NCBI GenBank assembly: GCA_036725605.1
Contig: DAIMDW010000068.1
Coordinates: 1 to 8,306, forward strand
From: CALBTQ01 sp036725605
GTDB lineage: Bacteria > Lernaellota > Lernaellaia > Lernaellales > Lernaellaceae
Direction: 5' to 3'
DNA length: 8,306 nt
Position 1 is the stretch's first letter; the number at the start of each line of letters is the position of its first letter. The position numbers and the translations under genes were made by a program. Positions 4,771 to 8,306 of the stretch are shown piece after piece. The notes beneath the pieces are model-generated. The model did no database searches and was not told the DNA's origin. It saw nothing but the letters and a program-made list of their open reading frames with translations.

Positions 4771-5544
4771 TCAAAACAGCCGGGCCTGCTGCGGCGGCTG
4801 CTGGGGTTTGTATTTCGGGGTTTCTGGTTTGGGCGCTGGCGCGGGAGCCGGGTCCGGTTGCGGAGCCGGGGTGTAAGACTCACGGACATCACCCTGCGGC
4901 GGCCCCACGTATGTGATTTCGCTCCCGGGAAACGCGTGCATCACCATCGAGAGCTTGCGCAGGTCCTCGGCGGATATTTCCGGGCGATCCTTTGACGTGT
5001 AATCCGGCACGAGCGTGAATTCGCCGGGCTTGGATTTGACGTGGACCTCGACGCCCAGGGCTTTGAACGACTCGACATCCTCGGGCGTGAGTTCGCGGGA
5101 GATGAGATGGGCGGCGGAAATTTCGGCGGCGGATGTATCCAGCCCACCATCGTGTTCCATGATGGCGGCGCGTTCATCCCAGGATTCGACGATACCGATG
5201 GCGTGGTTATTGGTGGGGGCGACGTACGATTTCTCGTCGAGGGATTCGATGGCGGCGAGCAGATTCTTTTCGCCGATGTGCTGCAGCGCCCAGGTGTTTA
5301 TCGCATTGAACCGTTGGCGCAGGGTTTTCCAGGTATGGGCTGCCAGCTTCCCGACCTCGTGCGCTTTTTTGGCGCGCTCCATCCGGCGACGAAGCCAGGC
5401 GTAGTATGGGGCGTCGAGACGGCGATAGACGGTGCCTTCGTGAATCACGTCCTGGGGATGATCGTTTGAATCATTGACCCGAACATGTCGAAGATCCGTA
5501 GCAACGCGCAGGGCGGCGGCTGTGGTCGTGATCGATGCGGTCAT
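4771..5544 (-). CDS. Hypothetical protein, 257 aa, with C-terminal sliding-clamp-binding-like motif
   Basis: I do not recognise the main body. Residues 35-100 include a basic helical segment (Y46-R62: YYAWLRRRMERAKKAH) and L75-L96, and residues 107-218 look mixed alpha/beta. Residues 224-251 form a Pro/Ala/Lys-rich flexible linker, and the protein ends in Q253-A-R-L-F257. The ending fits the bacterial beta-clamp pentapeptide (Q-x-x-L-F, consensus QL[SD]LF) at an exposed C-terminus. A role at the replication fork is therefore plausible: recruitment of, or interference with, the host processivity clamp. ATG 5544 overlaps the upstream stop as ATGA with GGGAG 7 bases upstream. The operon context with a primase-helicase supports a replication function; the biochemical activity is unknown. 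Confidence 0.82.
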   Translation of the reverse strand: MTASITTTAAALRVATDLRHVRVNDSNDHPQDVIHEGTVYRRLDAPYYAWLRRRMERAKKAHEVGKLAAHTWKTLRQRFNAINTWALQHIGEKNLLAAIESLDEKSYVAPTNNHAIGIVESWDERAAIMEHDGGLDTSAAEISAAHLISRELTPEDVESFKALGVEVHVKSKPGEFTLVPDYTSKDRPEISAEDLRKLSMVMHAFPGSEITYVGPPQGDVRESYTPAPQPDPAPAPAPKPETPKYKPQQPPQQARLF

Positions 5545-5909
5545 GGTTTTTCTCCCGACCCCTGCGACTCATCGATCTTGCGCACGGCCCAGTGCCACTT
5601 TGATTTCCGTCGGCGATCCCGTTTCTGGATGATTCGATAGGGACCGATCTGCCGATCCATGTTCTCCAGGAGCAGCTTTTCGATTCGCCCTTCGGTCGCG
5701 TTCCATTCGTCGGCGTCGGCGATGTCGCCCCAGAGCCCCGCGCAGTAGCTGGTGTAGATAAGCGGCTGAGCCAGGGTCCAGGGGGTCTGTCGTTCGGAGC
5801 CGAAGGACGAGCCGCTCCACCATGAATCGAGAAAGGCCAACAGTCGCTCGTTGAGTTCTTCCCGGGTGCGGGGCGGTTCCGGCGGTTCTGCAATGGACAG
5901 TGATCTCAT
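5541..5909 (-). CDS. Hypothetical protein, 122 aa
   Basis: This is an unrecognised soluble protein. The N-terminus is proline-rich (PPEPPRT, 9-15), followed by a helix (REELNERLLAFLDSWW, 16-31). A tryptophan/tyrosine-rich centre follows (W44, Y52, Y55, W60, W69), then a strongly basic stretch near the end (KRDRRRKSKWHW, about 95-106). ATG 5909 lies 2 bases from the stop of the primase-helicase gene and 7 bases after AGGAGGAA. That Shine-Dalgarno is made from the last glutamate codons of the upstream gene. The next gene overlaps its stop by 4 bases. Position directly after the replication gene and a basic C-terminus suggest an accessory replication or DNA-binding role, but nothing stronger is supported. 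Confidence 0.78.
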   Translation of the reverse strand: MRSLSIAEPPEPPRTREELNERLLAFLDSWWSGSSFGSERQTPWTLAQPLIYTSYCAGLWGDIADADEWNATEGRIEKLLLENMDRQIGPYRIIQKRDRRRKSKWHWAVRKIDESQGSGEKP

Positions 5910-5911
5910 GG

Positions 5912-8306
5912 TTATTCCTCCTCTTCGGGATCAAAGTGGGCAAGGTCGGCGATTGGCGCTGTGGCGGGGGTTGTAGCGGACCCGGTAGACGTTGAATCCA
6001 CGTCTACCAAAGGTCTACCGTGATTTTCCTCTTTGTTTTCATGGTCTTGGTAGACGTTTAGACGTTGGTAGACGTTTTCCCGGGGTCCCCTATACGCGTG
6101 GGTATTTTTTTCTCGCGCATACGCGTTATACCCCCCTAAAGGTCTACCAACGTCTACCAGGTCTGTATCCCCATGATTTTGTTCGGAAATATTTGGTAGA
6201 CGTTGCGGTAGACGTTTGGTAGACGTTGCCAAACGTCTACCAAAAAGCGGAAGGACTTCGGGGCCGGAATTTCCATCGGATTCGGGACCGTCAACCTGGG
6301 CGAGCCGGTATTCCGATCTGCTCCCACGGGTGGCGCGGCGCACGATGATTCGCCAGTGTCCGAACTGTCGATCACGCATGGACCTGAGCGCGAGGCCGAG
6401 CCGGGTTTTTTGAGAGCGGGGCGATTTGTCGCCCAGTGTGTGCGGAAGGTAATCGTCGTTGAGAGCCAATTCGAATAGCTCCGAAACGATCACCCAGCGA
6501 TCGCCGTATTTTTCCCACCAAGCCGTGACAAACTCCCGCCATTCGTTGCCCTCGGCGTCGGCGACCTCCATCAGTTCCTCGGCGTTTTCCAGGAAGCCCG
6601 GCACGCCGCTCCACTGGAGAATGCCTCCCACAACCCGCGACCACGACTCAAAGGAGCCGAGCACTTGATCCGTGGCGGGCATACTGGCAGCGACCCAGCC
6701 GCGCACGATGGTCAGAATGGCGCGCACGAGATCGCGGCGATTTTCCAGAACCCACTTGCGAAGCGGAACATGCTTGAAACCGCTGCGCCTGCCCGGACGA
6801 TCCACTTTGGCGTCCACGCGAATGCGAATGCTGCGACGGGCATTTTCCAGGGAAAGCGCGGGGTTATTGGCCGTGGCGATCCACATGGCGCGATTGGGCA
6901 ACCGGATCATTTTCGATACCTGGAGAATCCGGTCCCACCAGATTTCCGCAGTGATCGCCGCCGCAATCTGTGAGGAAAGGAGCCCCTTGCGCAGGTTGTC
7001 CACATGCACGATTAGCGGCGCGGTGGCAAGAATAGCGGTGATTTTCTTGCGCGTTTCGCTTTCTTGCTTATCGAGGGTGGTGACGTCGGCGCTGTGACCG
7101 GTACAGACCAGCGCGATCATTTCGGCCAACAGGGATTTGCCGGTGCCTGGCGTCGGCGCCTCGACGAGATGGATGGGCGTGGGGCCGTGAACCATTCGTC
7201 GAACAAAGGGCAGCAATAGCGCCGCCAGCGCATGGCATCGGTCGGATTCCGAAGTGAATGGAAAATCGACAAAAAGGTCGTTGAACAGGAGGTTCAGCGC
7301 GTTTTCTACTTCTTGCGAAGACGGAGCCTCGGAGATGCCGTCCATATCGAATCCAAGGGGCCGGTGCATCCAGAGCCGAGATTCGGCGTGATATCCGGGG
7401 GCGGCAATCAAAGAACCATCGGGACCGAATACCGGCGTGGTGACGACATTTTCCAGGTGGGGCAGCCTTTTATCGGGCGACTCGACCATGACGGCAACAA
7501 CGTCTTTGGGGGGATGAACGGGAATGTCCGTGTCGGACCCGCGCTGAATCCAATTTGCAACCTGGGACAGGTGATCCATGAGCGCGGTCTCGTTGACCGG
7601 GATGATTACGGGGGCATCATCGGTTTCAACCAGACGCACGAGCCCCCCGGAACGCTGGAACAACCGGGGCGGATAATTCGATGCGTGTACGGCGTCCCAG
7701 GCTTCGCCCTTTTCATGTCGCAACTGCCGGTTTTTGACGATGATGGTGGGAAGGCGGGGGTGATCGCCGGTTACATTTTTTGCGATTGGGCGGGTTACAT
7801 TCGCAGTTACATTTTGCTCGGATGTAACCGAGTGGGTTACATTTGGAGTTACATTTTCATCAGATGTAACCGCTTCGGGCGTCTTTCGGGTTACATTTTT
7901 CACGGATGTAACCGGCGATGTAACCGGGCTGCCTATGGCATGGGTTACATTTGCCCCTAAAATGTAACCGCCCACATCGTCGCTCTGGACTTTTCCATCC
8001 TTCGCCATGCGATGTAGAAGCACTTTGGTCGCGTTGTGATCTCTGTTGAGCGCGTCCGCGACCTCCTTGGGCGAAAGCGGACGATCCGCTTCGAGTAAAC
8101 AAGTGAGGATTTCACGTTGCTTTTCTGATTTGACCCGCTCGATCAATTCCGCCGGATCGATGTCCATGAACTCGGCGATTTCCTCGTCCGAGGGCAGCGG
8201 CCGGTGATCATGACTCGGCGGTTCCCATCCGGCCTTTTTAGCCATATCGAACAGGGTGCCGAGGGTGATGCCACCACCGGTCGAGAAGCTGTTCCACTTG
8301 TCCTCG
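5912..8306 (-). CDS. Primase-helicase (PriCT-2 end, winged helix, AAA+ helicase), 5' end cut by window
   Basis: This is a replication protein whose frame stays open to the right edge. The codons before the internal ATG 8245 encode W-x-S-F-S...GGGITLGTLFDMAKKAGW, the typical end of a primase C-terminal (PriCT-2) domain, so a prim-pol domain probably lies off-window. Numbering from ATG 8245: winged helix about 40-97 (SPKEVADALNRDHNATKVLLHRM), repeat-encoded linker 99-160, Walker A A363-PTPGTGKS371, Walker B-like LIVHVD416, and sensor-1-like ATANNP (457-462). Arginines at 470-476 follow, with a second winged-helix-like end near 585-651. Residues 652-777 are a low-complexity tail. It likely primes and unwinds element DNA. 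Two intragenic DNA repeat arrays coincide with the linker and tail. It heads the visible leftward operon; no internal Shine-Dalgarno precedes ATG 8245. Confidence 0.92.
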   Translation of the reverse strand, partial: EDKWNSFSTGGGITLGTLFDMAKKAGWEPPSHDHRPLPSDEEIAEFMDIDPAELIERVKSEKQREILTCLLEADRPLSPKEVADALNRDHNATKVLLHRMAKDGKVQSDDVGGYILGANVTHAIGSPVTSPVTSVKNVTRKTPEAVTSDENVTPNVTHSVTSEQNVTANVTRPIAKNVTGDHPRLPTIIVKNRQLRHEKGEAWDAVHASNYPPRLFQRSGGLVRLVETDDAPVIIPVNETALMDHLSQVANWIQRGSDTDIPVHPPKDVVAVMVESPDKRLPHLENVVTTPVFGPDGSLIAAPGYHAESRLWMHRPLGFDMDGISEAPSSQEVENALNLLFNDLFVDFPFTSESDRCHALAALLLPFVRRMVHGPTPIHLVEAPTPGTGKSLLAEMIALVCTGHSADVTTLDKQESETRKKITAILATAPLIVHVDNLRKGLLSSQIAAAITAEIWWDRILQVSKMIRLPNRAMWIATANNPALSLENARRSIRIRVDAKVDRPGRRSGFKHVPLRKWVLENRRDLVRAILTIVRGWVAASMPATDQVLGSFESWSRVVGGILQWSGVPGFLENAEELMEVADAEGNEWREFVTAWWEKYGDRWVIVSELFELALNDDYLPHTLGDKSPRSQKTRLGLALRSMRDRQFGHWRIIVRRATRGSRSEYRLAQVDGPESDGNSGPEVLPLFGRRLATSTKRLPQRLPNISEQNHGDTDLVDVGRPLGGYNAYAREKNTHAYRGPRENVYQRLNVYQDHENKEENHGRPLVDVDSTSTGSATTPATAPIADLAHFDPEEEE
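5984..6241. repeat. Iteron-like array of GGTAGACGTT, about 12 copies in both orientations
   Basis: Full 10-base copies in plus orientation start at 5984, 6049, 6067, 6195, 6207 and 6218; full inverted copies (AACGTCTACC) lie at 6149-6158 and 6232-6241. There is a 9/10 inverted copy at 5999-6008 and partial copies at 6013-6019, 6059-6066 and 6142-6148. Spacings of 11-12 bases in the right cluster (6195, 6207, 6218) are about one helical turn. The copies fall in all three frames of the primase-helicase gene (read as NVY, TST, RL or VDV), so selection must act on DNA rather than protein. They are best explained as binding sites of a replication initiator. Confidence 0.85.
6077..6140. other. Centre of the repeat array: T-tract flanked by repeated ATACGCGT and GGGTAT/ATACCC dyad
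   Basis: Between the left (5984-6076) and right (6141-6241) repeat clusters lies a segment with ATACGCGT at 6092-6099 and again at 6119-6126, and a GGGTAT (6100-6105) / ATACCC (6128-6133) inverted repeat. A run of seven T bases (6105-6111) lies inside. The layout resembles the unwinding or nicking centre of an origin flanked by iterons. This is inferred from geometry only. Confidence 0.4.
7769..7969. repeat. Iteron-like array of GGTTACAT(TT), 12 copies, with 42-bp tandem units and dyads
   Basis: The GTTACAT core occurs in plus orientation at 7770, 7794, 7806, 7836, 7848, 7890 and 7944, and inverted at 7822, 7864, 7906, 7918 and 7962. Copies at 7794/7836, 7806/7848/7890 and 7822/7864/7906 are each exactly 42 bases apart, giving about three tandem 42-bp units. 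Units 7792-7833 and 7834-7875 agree at 35 of 42 positions. Dyads include 7889-7913 (8-base arms) and 7943-7969 (perfect 10-base arms, 7-base loop). Eleven copies share a frame and encode V-T in either orientation; the copy at 7962 is out of phase and encodes G-Y-I. Confidence 0.85.

Noticed and set aside
4020..4892. Long 290-aa open frame on the minus strand
   Set aside because: It overlaps several well-supported genes in another phase, is R/P/S-rich with no recognisable motif, and has no supporting Shine-Dalgarno; it is a shadow of high-GC coding sequence.
7232..7960. 242-aa plus-strand open frame opposite the primase-helicase
   Set aside because: It is antisense to the AAA+ helicase gene, has no RBS, and its end merely translates the GGTTACAT repeats (GYI units); the minus-strand frame has clear domains.
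7769..7969. CRISPR array interpretation of the GGTTACAT repeats
   Set aside because: Repeats are only 8-10 bases, occur in both orientations, lie within coding sequence and have very short, similar spacers.

Overview
This window looks like the replication/recombination end of a mobile genetic element (a temperate phage, or an integrative or plasmid-like element) from a moderately GC-rich bacterium. Shine-Dalgarno sequences are classical and strong, genes overlap by 1-20 bases, and one textbook sigma70-type promoter is visible. The host phylum cannot be fixed from the sequence. A protein carrying a glycyl-radical motif (an oxygen-sensitive chemistry) suggests a host that is at least partly anaerobic. 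No ribosomal RNA, tRNA or CRISPR array was seen.

Layout. (1) 53-2365, plus strand: a compact operon of six small unrecognised genes, the last two being tandem paralogues, ending in a complete XerC/D-type tyrosine recombinase. (2) 2366-2558: a 193-base spacer with nested inverted repeats (a candidate recombinase site) and the promoter of the next genes. (3) 2559-2989, plus strand: a hicB-hicA antitoxin-toxin pair. (4) 2992-8306, minus strand: one leftward operon entering from the right edge. In transcription order it encodes a primase-helicase cut by the window edge; a 122-aa hypothetical protein; a 257-aa protein with a proline-rich linker and a C-terminal sliding-clamp-binding-like motif; a DUF4406/nucleoside deoxyribosyltransferase-like protein; a 59-aa orphan glycyl-radical domain resembling the NrdD C-terminus; a small cysteine-rich protein; a CD3324/Mor-like HTH protein; a possible 36-aa ORF; and an HGG-type cysteine-rich protein of the kind often found beside phage terminases. 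The two transcription units converge with only 2 bases between stop codons.

The most striking signal lies inside the primase-helicase gene. Two unrelated families of short DNA repeats, about 12 copies each, sit in the two parts of the protein that look least constrained. A GGTTACAT family (7769-7969), partly organised as 42-bp tandem units with internal dyads, lies in the linker after a winged helix. A GGTAGACGTT family (5984-6241), in both orientations and all three reading frames, lies in a C-terminal tail beyond the folded domains. The second array cannot be a protein repeat, so it is best read as cis-acting DNA, probably iterons of a replication origin carried within the initiator/helicase gene, as in the lambda O gene. 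Together the leftward operon looks like a replication and nucleotide-supply module, and the rightward operon a recombination/maintenance module with a toxin-antitoxin pair at the junction.
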